A program made the position numbers and the translations under genes. This document shows, one piece after another, positions 1 through 5,419 of a stretch of 6,868 nucleotides of DNA; the first letter of the stretch is position 1, and every line of letters begins with the position of its first letter. The notes beneath the pieces are model-generated. The model searched no databases. It saw only the letters and a program-made list of their open reading frames with translations, and had not been told where the DNA came from. This stretch comes from Acidisarcina sp. (lineage in GTDB: Bacteria > Acidobacteriota > Blastocatellia > Pyrinomonadales > Pyrinomonadaceae): positions 1 to 6,868 of the forward strand of contig JAJNPX010000217.1 of assembly GCA_021155145.1 (NCBI GenBank), read 5' to 3'.

Positions 1-50
1 TTCTCGATTACGGACCACGCCGCCAATCTAGCCGCCCCTCTTCAATGCAG

Positions 51-69
51 GGTCTGCGGGACGCAGACC
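51..69. repeat. Perfect 8-bp palindrome with 3-nt loop
   Basis: GGTCTGCG and CGCAGACC pair perfectly around the loop GGA. No T-tract follows on either strand, so this is not an intrinsic terminator. The 9-mer GCGGGACGC at its centre also occurs in the hairpin element inside the YpdA-like gene (5822-5830), which hints at a common repeat family. Confidence 0.6.
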
Positions 70-350
70 TCCCCTAACAGGAAGGCCTCTCTCACTCATT
101 TCGAGTGCCGCCCGATCCTCCGATGCCCACCATCCGCGTCCCTCAGTTGTCCTCGTATGCCATCAAATACGGCGAATTGCAGAAGGGTTCCAGAAAAATT
201 GAAAAGTCAGAAAAAGGCCGATCAAGGCCAACGAGGGGTTTCAAGAAAACCCGCGGCCCGGTTCCCGGGTTGCGACCGAAAGAGAGGCTCGGGTCCCGAC
301 CGTGGTCGTTGAAAGGTCAAAGGCGAGCCCCTGAGTATCAATGTTCAAGT

Positions 351-380
351 AAAAAAGCACGCGGGTCACACGTGCCTTTT
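351..380 (-). terminator. Rho-independent terminator of iscA/erpA
   Basis: Read on the minus strand, a GGCACG / CGTGC stem with a 9-nt loop is followed directly by six T (positions 356 to 351). AAAA at 377-380 can extend the stem base against the T-tract. It lies about 35 nt past the iscA stop codon on the same strand, the usual place for an intrinsic terminator. Confidence 0.75.
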
Positions 381-414
381 GCAAACCAAATTGGGCTTTT
401 AACCCGGGCCGAAT

Positions 415-810
415 CTAGGCTGAGAACGAGGTGCCGCAGCCGCAGCCGCCGGTCGCGTTCGGATTCTCAAATGTAAATCCCGAACCCATCATGTTCGAGG
501 TGTAGTCGATCGTAACCCCGTTAAGGTATTGAGCCGAGAACATATCTACAAATAGCTTGATCCCGAATTTATCGAGGATAAAGTCTCCCTGTTTCGATTC
601 TTCTTCGATATTCAGACTGTACTGGAAACCAGAGCAGCCGCCCGGCACGACGCGTACGCGAAGACCGGCGGTATCGGGAAGATCGTCTTCGCCTGCCAGA
701 AACTTCTTTATCTCTACCGACGCGCTCTCGGTAACATTCAATTCGACTGATGGTGCAGCAACTGCGGACATATTGAAAAGGTCTCCATAATAAAATTCAG
801 GACTCGCCAT
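415..810 (-). CDS. erpA: A-type iron-sulfur cluster carrier (IscA/ErpA/SufA family)
   Basis: A 131-aa A-type carrier, which passes [2Fe-2S] or [4Fe-4S] clusters from a scaffold to apo-enzymes in the cytoplasm. The three cluster-ligand cysteines are present: Cys59 in the GGCSGFQY motif and Cys123 and Cys125 in the C-terminal CGCG motif, preceded by the typical FENPNA stretch. The fold region spans about residues 22-131. Start choice is open. The ATG at 810 has a good AAGGA site 6 nt upstream and fits a possible promoter at 834-862. The ATG at 771 (118 aa, GGAGA 10 nt upstream) fits the usual family length better, because residues 1-13 are not family-like. IscA, ErpA and SufA cannot be told apart from sequence alone, so the symbol is tentative; no isc or suf operon surrounds it. 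It stands with mrp and ygfZ as one of three Fe-S genes in this window. Confidence 0.93.
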   Translation of the reverse strand: MASPEFYYGDLFNMSAVAAPSVELNVTESASVEIKKFLAGEDDLPDTAGLRVRVVPGGCSGFQYSLNIEEESKQGDFILDKFGIKLFVDMFSAQYLNGVTIDYTSNMMGSGFTFENPNATGGCGCGTSFSA

Positions 811-833
811 AGCGAATCCTTACATTAAAATCA

Positions 834-862
834 ATATTAGCCCAAAAATGGGGAATGCGCAA
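834..862 (-). promoter_or_regulatory. Possible promoter for iscA/erpA
   Basis: On the minus strand TTGCGC (862-857) and TAATAT (839-834) are separated by exactly 17 nt. The matches to the sigma-70 boxes are 3/6 and 4/6, so this is weak. It lies wholly between the stop of the upstream gene and the carrier start, and would give a leader of about 17 nt for the start at 810. Confidence 0.35.
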
Positions 863-874
863 GTAATTCAAAAC

Positions 875-1402
875 CTAGCGACGCCTGAATCTTTGGTCGT
901 TATACTCGACAAAATTCGCGCCGACCAGAGTCGAGAGTCCCGGTTTTGCGGCCTTTACCGGCGGAGTCCAGGTCATAAGCGGCTGAGACCGGTCCGAGCC
1001 GTGAACATCGCGCTTCCAGATATCCGCCATTCGAAGCATCATCTTCGCTCCCGAGCCGAGAGCCGCCTGACATCCCCGCAGTTCAACCCACCCGAATTCT
1101 TCAAGTAAAGGTGTGAGAATTTTAAGGTGATCCTCGTATTTCCCGATAGTGTCGGCATCGATCTGATCGCGTCCGAGGTGAATATTGCCCTTGTTGTATG
1201 GGGTTTCGTACTTATCGGCATAATGCGTCGCGCCATGACTCCAAATGCGAAGCACCGTTATCTTGGTGGAACCGGCAAACGCTCTGACCCCATCAAAGAA
1301 TTCCTGACAGCTCTTTCCGGAGAGATCCAATGGCTTATCAATATTGTTCTTGACCACACCCGCGATGTCACCGCCGCTGATGGCGTCTACAACAATTCCC
1401 AT
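875..1402 (-). CDS. Putative caspase-like (clan CD / DUF4347-like) protein
   Basis: A 175-aa protein whose exact family I do not recognise, but which shows a clan CD-like pattern. A hydrophobic strand ends in WSHG (His56), and a second strand ends in ELRGCQAALG (Cys111) about 55 residues later. Between them lie GNIHLG (72-77) and a helix. After the Cys comes a helix rich in Met and Ala, then VHGSD (133-137). DUF4347 and caspase-fold proteins share the order strand-HG, G-x-LG, helix, strand-GC, so a His/Cys dyad peptidase or a degenerate relative is plausible. That assignment is inference. No signal peptide or membrane segment is visible. The ATG at 1402 is preferred because GAGG sits 5 nt upstream; the GTG at 1408 overlaps that site. 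The gene follows the helical protein gene by 45 nt, so the two are probably co-transcribed. Confidence 0.75.
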   Translation of the reverse strand: MGIVVDAISGGDIAGVVKNNIDKPLDLSGKSCQEFFDGVRAFAGSTKITVLRIWSHGATHYADKYETPYNKGNIHLGRDQIDADTIGKYEDHLKILTPLLEEFGWVELRGCQAALGSGAKMMLRMADIWKRDVHGSDRSQPLMTWTPPVKAAKPGLSTLVGANFVEYNDQRFRRR

Positions 1403-1447
1403 ACTCACCTCGGTGTACGGCCGCAGGACGAACGCCTCGCTTTGATC

Positions 1448-1984
1448 CTAGTTTTCCCCGTAATTGGGGCTGAGCATCGACTTCGCTCTTCCGAGGTTCG
1501 ATCCCTCTCCTGCCATCACGGTGTTCATTGTTCCGAAGAAATTATACTCGCCGCACTTCTCTAGCAATTCGCCTATCGTTGAATCAAATGGCGGCGGGAA
1601 CTTTTTGGCAAGCTTGCCAAATCCAAGGAAGAGTTGATCGAAGGCTGCAGCAGCAGCAGCGGGGTTGTCGATCATGACGTTATCATCCTTTAGAACGCTG
1701 ATCGCTTCGTAGATCTGCTGTACTGCCTGAAAATCCTTGTATACCTTTTCCCCTTTTTCGAAGTGTCCGATTATCGTCGTTAGGTAACCGCTGGCCTCGA
1801 CCATCTTTTGAAAACCGGCAGAATTTTTATCCTGCAAGAAAGTAGCGCTTTGAAGTGCAAGGTCAACCCTCTTTTGCGCAACTCGTGCCGCCGCCAATAG
1901 GTCCTTCTTGTCGCCGTTGGCACCGAGAGCGGTCGCCCAGATCTTCACTCGTGTCAATGATCTCGCAAATAATTCGTCCGACAT
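1448..1984 (-). CDS. Hypothetical helical protein, likely partner of the caspase-like gene
   Basis: A 178-aa protein I do not recognise. It looks almost wholly alpha-helical: long amphipathic stretches at about 5-50, 55-100 and 108-145, no signal peptide and no clear membrane segment. An alanine run at 109-114 is encoded by four GCT codons plus GCA and GCC (1643-1660), a short triplet repeat that could vary in length. KKFPPPFDS (127-135) breaks the helices, and the tail from GEYNFFG onward is Gly/Asn-rich. The start is well supported, with AAGGAG 6 nt before the ATG. The gene is set off from mrp by a terminator and a 273-nt gap, so it probably opens its own two-gene transcript with the caspase-like gene. 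A regulatory, scaffold or substrate role for that partner is possible but only a guess from position. Confidence 0.7.
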   Translation of the reverse strand: MSDELFARSLTRVKIWATALGANGDKKDLLAAARVAQKRVDLALQSATFLQDKNSAGFQKMVEASGYLTTIIGHFEKGEKVYKDFQAVQQIYEAISVLKDDNVMIDNPAAAAAAFDQLFLGFGKLAKKFPPPFDSTIGELLEKCGEYNFFGTMNTVMAGEGSNLGRAKSMLSPNYGEN

Positions 1985-2079
1985 TTATAGCTCCTTAAGT
2001 AGAAGTGCACGTCGCCGGGCCGGTCGACCCGCAAAAACTCCGGCGATCGGGACGCTACGCGGATTCCTTAGAGAAAAAA

Positions 2080-2118
2080 GCTCGATAATTTTAAGGTTGC
2101 TCGATAATTTTAAGGTTG
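2080..2118. repeat. 19-bp perfect tandem repeat, two copies
   Basis: The 19-mer GCTCGATAATTTTAAGGTT occurs twice head to tail (2080-2098 and 2099-2117), plus the first base of a third unit. It lies about 95 nt upstream of the helical-protein start and after the mrp terminator. On the minus strand each unit contains TAAAAT, a 5/6 match to a -10 box, but no convincing -35 box lies at the right distance. The position suits a regulator binding site or a duplicated promoter element. A simple replication-slippage duplication is also possible. Confidence 0.7.
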
Positions 2119-2164
2119 TATGGACGAAGGGAAGAGGGTGAGGTTAGACTTAGAGGCTACATCC

Positions 2165-2213
2165 AAAAATTCTTTGCCGGTAGCCGGACAATGCGTGTCC
2201 GGAAACCGCAAAG
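2165..2213 (-). terminator. Strong intrinsic terminator of mrp
   Basis: On the minus strand a two-tier hairpin is followed by AATTTTT. The inner stem is a perfect 7 bp (CCGGACA/TGTCCGG, 5-nt loop, 2184-2202). An outer stem pairs CTTTGCGG with CCGGCAAAG through a one-base bulge. It lies about 45 nt past the mrp stop. The plus strand has no T-tract, so it acts in one direction. Confidence 0.8.
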
Positions 2214-2257
2214 AACGATCCGGACACTGTGTTCTAAAGGGCGGACTCGTTTGGGCG

Positions 2258-3340
2258 TCAGCCTGCTCGCGATATCACGACCAATTCGGGCTTCATGGCT
2301 TCGATCGAGACGTGTCGGGCGACTTCTTCTGCGACGTTGCGGAACGCCTCGGACTGGGCGGAGTCCGGAGACGATACCACGACCGGTACCCCGCGATCTC
2401 CGCCTTCCCGGACCTCGAATCCGATGGGCACTTGGCCGAGGAAGTTCAAACCATACTCGTCGCATAGCTTCTGGCCGCCGCCCTGGCCAAAGATCTCGTA
2501 GCGATTGCCCGTGTCTGGGGCAATGAAATAAGACATATTCTCGATAACACCTAGGATCGGAACATTTACCGTTTCAAACATCCTCACGGCCCGGCGTACG
2601 TCGGAAAGCGAAACCTCCTGTGGTGTCGTAACGAGCACAGCACCCTGAACCGGAACAAGTTGTGCGAGCGAGAGCTGGACATCGCCCGTTCCAGGCGGCA
2701 TATCCACAATGAGATAATCAAGGTCGCCCCAATTCACGTCGGTCAGGAATTGGCGGATGACGCCATGAAGCATTGGCCCACGAAGTATCATCGGCTTGTC
2801 AGGCGGAACCAAAACCGCCATCGAGATCATCTTGATGCCGTGCGCCTCTATCGGTTGGAGCTGACCATTGACCACCTCTGGCTGATCATATCCGGTGCCA
2901 AGCATCATCGGGACGTTGGGCCCATAGACATCGGCGTCCATTATTCCGACCTTTGCTCCCTGGGTTGCGAGTGCGACCGCGAGGTTTACCGCGACGGTCG
3001 ATTTACCGACGCCACCCTTTCCGCTTGAGACGGCGACAATATTTCTAACGCCGGGAATCGCGACGTTATTTGCAATGCCGCGGCCTTGCGGCACCTCAGC
3101 ATCCATCGTGACCTTTACACTCGAAACGCCCTCGAGGGCACTGACGATCTCATTCGCTTGCGTTTCCATCTCTTCCTTGACCGGGCAGGCAGGCGTCGTA
3201 AGCACGATCCGAAACGATACATTCCCGCCGTCGATCTCGAGATCTTTGATGAACCCAAGCGTGACTATGTCTTTTCCAAGATCGGGATCGATGATCCGTT
3301 TTAGAGATCCAAGAACGAGTTCTTCTGATAATTGGCTCAT
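2258..3340 (-). CDS. mrp: Mrp/ApbC-type P-loop ATPase, Fe-S cluster carrier
   Basis: A 360-aa cytoplasmic ATPase of the Mrp/ApbC/Nbp35 family, which binds and transfers Fe-S clusters to apo-proteins. Residues 5-80 form the MIP18 (DUF59) domain with its TTPACP motif (Cys52). The ParA/MinD-type P-loop domain begins near 98. The deviant Walker A is SGKGGVGKST (106-115), followed by DADVYGPNVP (135-144) and DMPPGTGD (213-220). The CxxC pair that bridges a cluster in ApbC and Nbp35 normally follows ENMS; here the text is ENMSYFIAPDTG (267-278) with no cysteine, a variant I recall from other lineages. Length is normal for the two-domain form. The ATG at 3340 opens the domain correctly; an in-frame TTG at 3388 would add 16 unlike residues and overlap the possible promoter. 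The Shine-Dalgarno match is weak. It is divergent from the glycosylase gene. Confidence 0.95.
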   Translation of the reverse strand: MSQLSEELVLGSLKRIIDPDLGKDIVTLGFIKDLEIDGGNVSFRIVLTTPACPVKEEMETQANEIVSALEGVSSVKVTMDAEVPQGRGIANNVAIPGVRNIVAVSSGKGGVGKSTVAVNLAVALATQGAKVGIMDADVYGPNVPMMLGTGYDQPEVVNGQLQPIEAHGIKMISMAVLVPPDKPMILRGPMLHGVIRQFLTDVNWGDLDYLIVDMPPGTGDVQLSLAQLVPVQGAVLVTTPQEVSLSDVRRAVRMFETVNVPILGVIENMSYFIAPDTGNRYEIFGQGGGQKLCDEYGLNFLGQVPIGFEVREGGDRGVPVVVSSPDSAQSEAFRNVAEEVARHVSIEAMKPELVVISRAG

Positions 3341-3359
3341 TGTGATAGTGAACTTTCCG

Positions 3360-3388
3360 GTAATAGACTTAAACTCATATTGTAACAA
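3360..3388 (-). promoter_or_regulatory. Possible mrp promoter
   Basis: On the minus strand TTGTTA (3388-3383) and TATTAC (3365-3360) lie 17 nt apart, each matching the sigma-70 boxes at 4/6. The expected start of transcription, near 3353, leaves a leader of only about 13 nt, which would fit the weak ribosome binding site of mrp. It lies in the 62-nt gap between the divergent mrp and glycosylase genes. Confidence 0.4.
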
Positions 3389-3402
3389 ATTAGGCGGCTA
3401 CA

Positions 3403-3990
3403 TTGTCCAAGACAAAACAATTTGAATCATTATGTACAGAAGCGCAGGCGTGCATAGTGTGCCCGGACCTCGCGCTTAGGACAGCCGTATTGAGTGAACT
3501 GAACGGAGCGCTGAACCCAATAGTATTGTTCATCGCCGAAGCTCCGGGCCGGCAGGGAGCCGACCGAACACGAAGGCCGTTCTATGGAGATAATTCGGGA
3601 AAGAATTTTCAGATATTGCTTGATTCGATCGGGCTTGCACGTGAAGAGATCTTCATAACCAATGCAGTTTTATGCAGCCCGCGAACAGAGACCGATGCCA
3701 ACAGGAAGCCGACCCGTAGCGAAATCAGGAATTGCTCGTCATTCCTAAGGCGGACAATTCAGTTAATAGATCCAAAGGTGATCGCTACCCTTGGCGGCGT
3801 CGCACTCGATGCCATAAGCTCGATCGAGCCGCACGACCTGAAGTTGAAGGAATCCGCGGGGTCTGTGATCGAATGGTATGGCCGCAAATTGATCCCACTG
3901 TATCATCCAAGCCCGCAGGTGGTCGCTGCACAGCGGGGACTGGAAATTCAACTCGCTCATTTCAGAGTGCTTTCCGAACTTATATACTAG
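3403..3990 (+). CDS. Uracil-DNA glycosylase superfamily protein (family 4/5-like, Fe-S)
   Basis: A 195-aa member of the uracil-DNA glycosylase superfamily, which removes uracil from DNA to start base-excision repair. Motif A is [19 protein letters not shown] (45-63). Its EAPG matches family 4 (UDGa), while the following G-A-D-R-T-x-R-P-F-x-G-D resembles family 5 (UDGb). Asn87 in ITNAVLC fits the uracil-contacting Asn. Motif B is LYHPSP (166-171) with His168. Four cysteines fit a [4Fe-4S] site: Cys17 and Cys20 (CxxC), Cys91 and Cys111; Cys11 is a spare. The start is TTG at 3403, because an in-frame stop lies at 3391 and no in-frame ATG precedes the cluster cysteines; TAGGCGG upstream is a modest ribosome site. 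ygfZ follows 6 nt after the stop, so the two are co-transcribed. Exact family number and substrate range are uncertain. Confidence 0.9.
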   Translation: MSKTKQFESLCTEAQACIVCPDLALRTAVLSELNGALNPIVLFIAEAPGRQGADRTRRPFYGDNSGKNFQILLDSIGLAREEIFITNAVLCSPRTETDANRKPTRSEIRNCSSFLRRTIQLIDPKVIATLGGVALDAISSIEPHDLKLKESAGSVIEWYGRKLIPLYHPSPQVVAAQRGLEIQLAHFRVLSELIY

Positions 3991-3996
3991 AAACGA

Positions 3997-4941
3997 ATGA
4001 ACATGGAGGCTTACAACCACATCCGATCGGGCGGGGTAGGGTTTTACGAGCAGAAACGCGGGCTGGTTGCCGTGTGGGGCAAGGAAGCCGTGCCGTTTTT
4101 GGACGGTATGATCTCGAACGATATGAAGACCCTCGGCGACGGCGAGCAGATGCTGGCAGCGTTCCCAAACGCTCAGGGGCGGCTTTTGGCGGTCGTGCGG
4201 ATCCTTCGGCAAGGCGATCGGTTCCTCATCGAGACCGAAGGAGCTACGCGCGAGAAGGTGCGCAACAACCTGTTCCGGTTTACTTACGCCGGAGATTTTT
4301 TTGTCGAGGATCTGTCCGAACAGTATCGGTATTTTGAGCTGTTCCAGGGAACGCTGGTTCCCCCGCCTGCAACGCCGACTGGCGGCAAGACTGAGGTAGT
4401 AGGCGGAGGTGACTCCCGTCCTTACGAAGGAGAGGTGGCTGCGTTTCGCGGACGGGGCGGTTTTCTAGGCGTATTCATCGAGAATGACGCGGCGAATCCT
4501 GAGGCGCTCTCGATCGACGACCCAACCTATGACACACTCCGCATCGAATCCGGCATCCCGCTCTACGGCGTCGACATGGACGAGACGACCATCGTCCCCG
4601 AACTCGGCCTCGACAGCCTGATCTCCTACAACAACGGCTGCTACATCGGCCAGGAAATAATCGCCCGCATCCACTTCCGCGGGCACGTTGCGAAACGATT
4701 GACGGGACTGGTTCTTGAAGGAACGCGGACATTCTTGTCCGCCGGAGAAGATGCGGACAGGAATGTCCGCGTTCCAAGCGACGGCAAACCCGCCGGACGC
4801 ATCACTTCTCTCACCTATTCACCGAAACTCGACAAGACCATCGCACTTGCATATGTAAGGTACGATTATTTGGCCGAGGGAACTGAATTGTTAGTCGGGG
4901 ATGTTTCGGCGACGGTTAAGGACTTTCCATTTGTGGAATGA
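3997..4941 (+). CDS. ygfZ: YgfZ/GcvT-domain folate-dependent Fe-S protein
   Basis: A 314-aa protein of the YgfZ family (IBA57 in mitochondria), related to the T-protein of glycine cleavage, which binds tetrahydrofolate and supports assembly or repair of certain Fe-S enzymes in the cytoplasm. The signature is NGCYIGQE (213-220) with the key Cys215; the usual Lys two residues before it is Asn here. The N-terminal GcvT-like fold covers about 10-118 and the C-terminal beta-barrel about 232-314. Two insertions stand out. Residues 120-147 are a Pro/Gly-rich linker over paired DNA arms. Residues 242-260 are encoded by a near-perfect palindrome (4720-4775), read in frame without stop. Either ATG 3997 or ATG 4003 could start it; neither has a good ribosome site, which suits coupling to the glycosylase 6 nt upstream. 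Length is ordinary despite the insertions. Confidence 0.93.
   Translation: MNMEAYNHIRSGGVGFYEQKRGLVAVWGKEAVPFLDGMISNDMKTLGDGEQMLAAFPNAQGRLLAVVRILRQGDRFLIETEGATREKVRNNLFRFTYAGDFFVEDLSEQYRYFELFQGTLVPPPATPTGGKTEVVGGGDSRPYEGEVAAFRGRGGFLGVFIENDAANPEALSIDDPTYDTLRIESGIPLYGVDMDETTIVPELGLDSLISYNNGCYIGQEIIARIHFRGHVAKRLTGLVLEGTRTFLSAGEDADRNVRVPSDGKPAGRITSLTYSPKLDKTIALAYVRYDYLAEGTELLVGDVSATVKDFPFVE
4361..4434. repeat. Possible hairpin insertion inside ygfZ (linker region)
   Basis: Two adjacent structures lie in the codons for the Pro/Gly-rich linker of YgfZ. The first pairs 4363-4370 (CCGCCTGC) with 4399-4406 (GTAGGCGG), 8 bp with one G-T pair, around an inner CGCC/GGCG stem. The second is TCCTT-ACG-AAGGA at 4419-4431. 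The ACG loop recurs in both hairpins of the ypdA element. It may be an older, decayed palindromic element, or chance in a low-complexity linker. Confidence 0.35.
4720..4775. repeat. REP-like palindrome inserted in frame in ygfZ
   Basis: The 23-nt arms at 4720-4742 and 4753-4775 pair perfectly apart from one G-T pair (4735/4760), around a 10-nt spacer. The arms start GGAACGCGGACATTC. The element is read through as residues 242-260 of YgfZ (GTRTFLSAG, then EDADRNVRVP) in the loop before the conserved GKPAGRITSL segment. Such a long palindrome is not expected from protein coding alone. I recall peptides like ADRNVRAP recurring in unrelated proteins of environmental bacteria, which would fit a dispersed element, but this is memory and not a search. 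No second full copy is in this window. Confidence 0.85.
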
Positions 4942-4947
4942 GCAGCG

Positions 4948-5061
4948 ATGAAGCGACGGTCTATCACCCTATTTCTAACTTTCGTTTTGCTTGCGCCCTT
5001 GTTTTAGGTTCTATCTGAGCCGGTGAGCGAAGCCGAGTTGCTCGATAGTATTCTGATCTAA
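4948..5061 (+). pseudogene. Possible remnant of a secreted-protein gene (signal-peptide-like start)
   Basis: An ATG at 4948 opens a 19-residue stretch, MKRRSITLFLTFVLLAPLF, with a basic start and a hydrophobic core typical of a signal peptide, then hits TAG at 5005-5007. If that stop is read through, the frame continues as VLSEPVSEAELLDSILI to TAA at 5059-5061. This would fit a gene start that was disrupted and lost its remainder. A weak GGA lies 10 nt upstream. A short real peptide, or chance, are alternatives. It begins 6 nt after the ygfZ stop codon. Confidence 0.3.
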
Positions 5062-5084
5062 TCGAAGATACCGTGATATCGAAA

Positions 5085-5147
5085 ATGAACTATCCACGAA
5101 AGAAAAAAGGGGAAATAAGAAAGAGATCGAATTACAGTGAGGAATGA
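5085..5147 (+). other. Possible 20-residue basic leader ORF
   Basis: ATG at 5085 opens MNYPRKKKGEIRKRSNYSEE, and its TGA (5145-5147) overlaps the next gene's start codon by two bases. It runs through a strongly purine-rich leader (about 5098-5130). The overlap would suit translational coupling, but no ribosome site precedes this ATG and the Lys/Arg content follows simply from the purine tract. Low confidence as a real peptide. Confidence 0.2.
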
Positions 5148-5419
5148 ACATAGCCCAGATAAATAACGAAGAATTGGACATTGACCTGCCAAATGCGAAG
5201 CTGGCGTATACGATAATCCAGTCGCTGCTTCAGGCGAATGAGAGTTTGAGCGATCTGCTGGTGGTGATGGCGCACGCCCTCGATGAGGACGTGACGAAGG
5301 CCCTGACGACGACCGGCGAATGGCAGAAGTACCTCGAATCGAAACGCGAGCTTGAGGTGACGAAGGAGCAGATCGAGAAGTTTACGGAAGCGTTAAAAGC
5401 GTTGGAGGAAGGCCACTAA
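5144..5419 (+). CDS. Small hypothetical helical protein
   Basis: A 91-aa acidic protein I do not recognise. Residues 16-45 (from NAKLAYTIIQSL on) form an amphipathic helix with a hydrophobic Leu/Val/Ile face. Residues 60-89 are a Lys/Glu-rich heptad-like stretch that looks like a short coiled coil, ending in EEGH. There is no signal peptide, membrane segment or cysteine. The start must be ATG 5144, since an in-frame stop lies at 5138. The only ribosome-like sequence, GAGG, almost touches the start codon, which is unusually close. The gene lies 77 nt before the YpdA-like start, separated from it by a palindrome, and may be co-transcribed with it. A dimeric accessory role is possible but not shown. 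Confidence 0.7.
   Translation: MNIAQINNEELDIDLPNAKLAYTIIQSLLQANESLSDLLVVMAHALDEDVTKALTTTGEWQKYLESKRELEVTKEQIEKFTEALKALEEGH

Larger units (their letters stand above)
1..414. other. Non-coding, hairpin-rich region at window start
   Basis: I find no convincing gene here. Plus-strand reading frames stay open (one from the window edge to about 312, another from 105 to 476), but their translations are Arg/Pro/Ser-rich, match no family I know, and the second runs antisense into the Fe-S carrier gene. The stretch is rich in inverted repeats. There is a perfect 8-bp stem with a GGA loop at 51-69. A GGGTTT/AAACCC stem is at 236-252, and a GGCTCG/CGAGCC pair encloses roughly 276-329. A short GGCC stem at 216-229 is followed by five T on the minus strand. 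It could be an untranslated RNA, a decayed gene, or plain intergenic DNA. I do not recognise a known RNA family. Confidence 0.5.

Noticed and set aside
105..476. Plus-strand 123-codon frame with an Arg/Ser-rich end
   Set aside because: It runs antisense into the end of the A-type carrier gene; its RSRSRRSRS tail is only the reverse reading of the CGCG codons, and the rest matches nothing.
841..852. CCCA/TGGG hairpin after the caspase-like gene
   Set aside because: The 4-bp stem with an A/T loop has no T-tract after it; too weak to call a terminator.
1127..1564. Plus-strand 145-codon frame across the two minus-strand hypothetical genes
   Set aside because: It is antisense to two frames that each have a good ribosome site; its hydrophobic stretch follows from the complementary codons.
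1643..1660. GCT triplet run as a phase-variable repeat
   Set aside because: Only four identical units in a row, and length changes would stay in frame; noted in the gene entry but not enough for a claim of phase variation.
2120..2467. Overlapping plus-strand frames of 115-136 codons near the mrp end
   Set aside because: They lie antisense to the well-conserved Mrp C-terminus and pass through the terminator hairpin.
3763..4212. Minus-strand 149-codon frame across the glycosylase/ygfZ junction
   Set aside because: It is antisense to two recognised genes and shows no family motif.
4475..4777. Minus-strand 100-codon frame beginning MERGHSCPHLL
   Set aside because: Not a gene: it is antisense to the conserved YgfZ signature. 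Its start is the reverse reading of the palindrome, which is recorded as a repeat.
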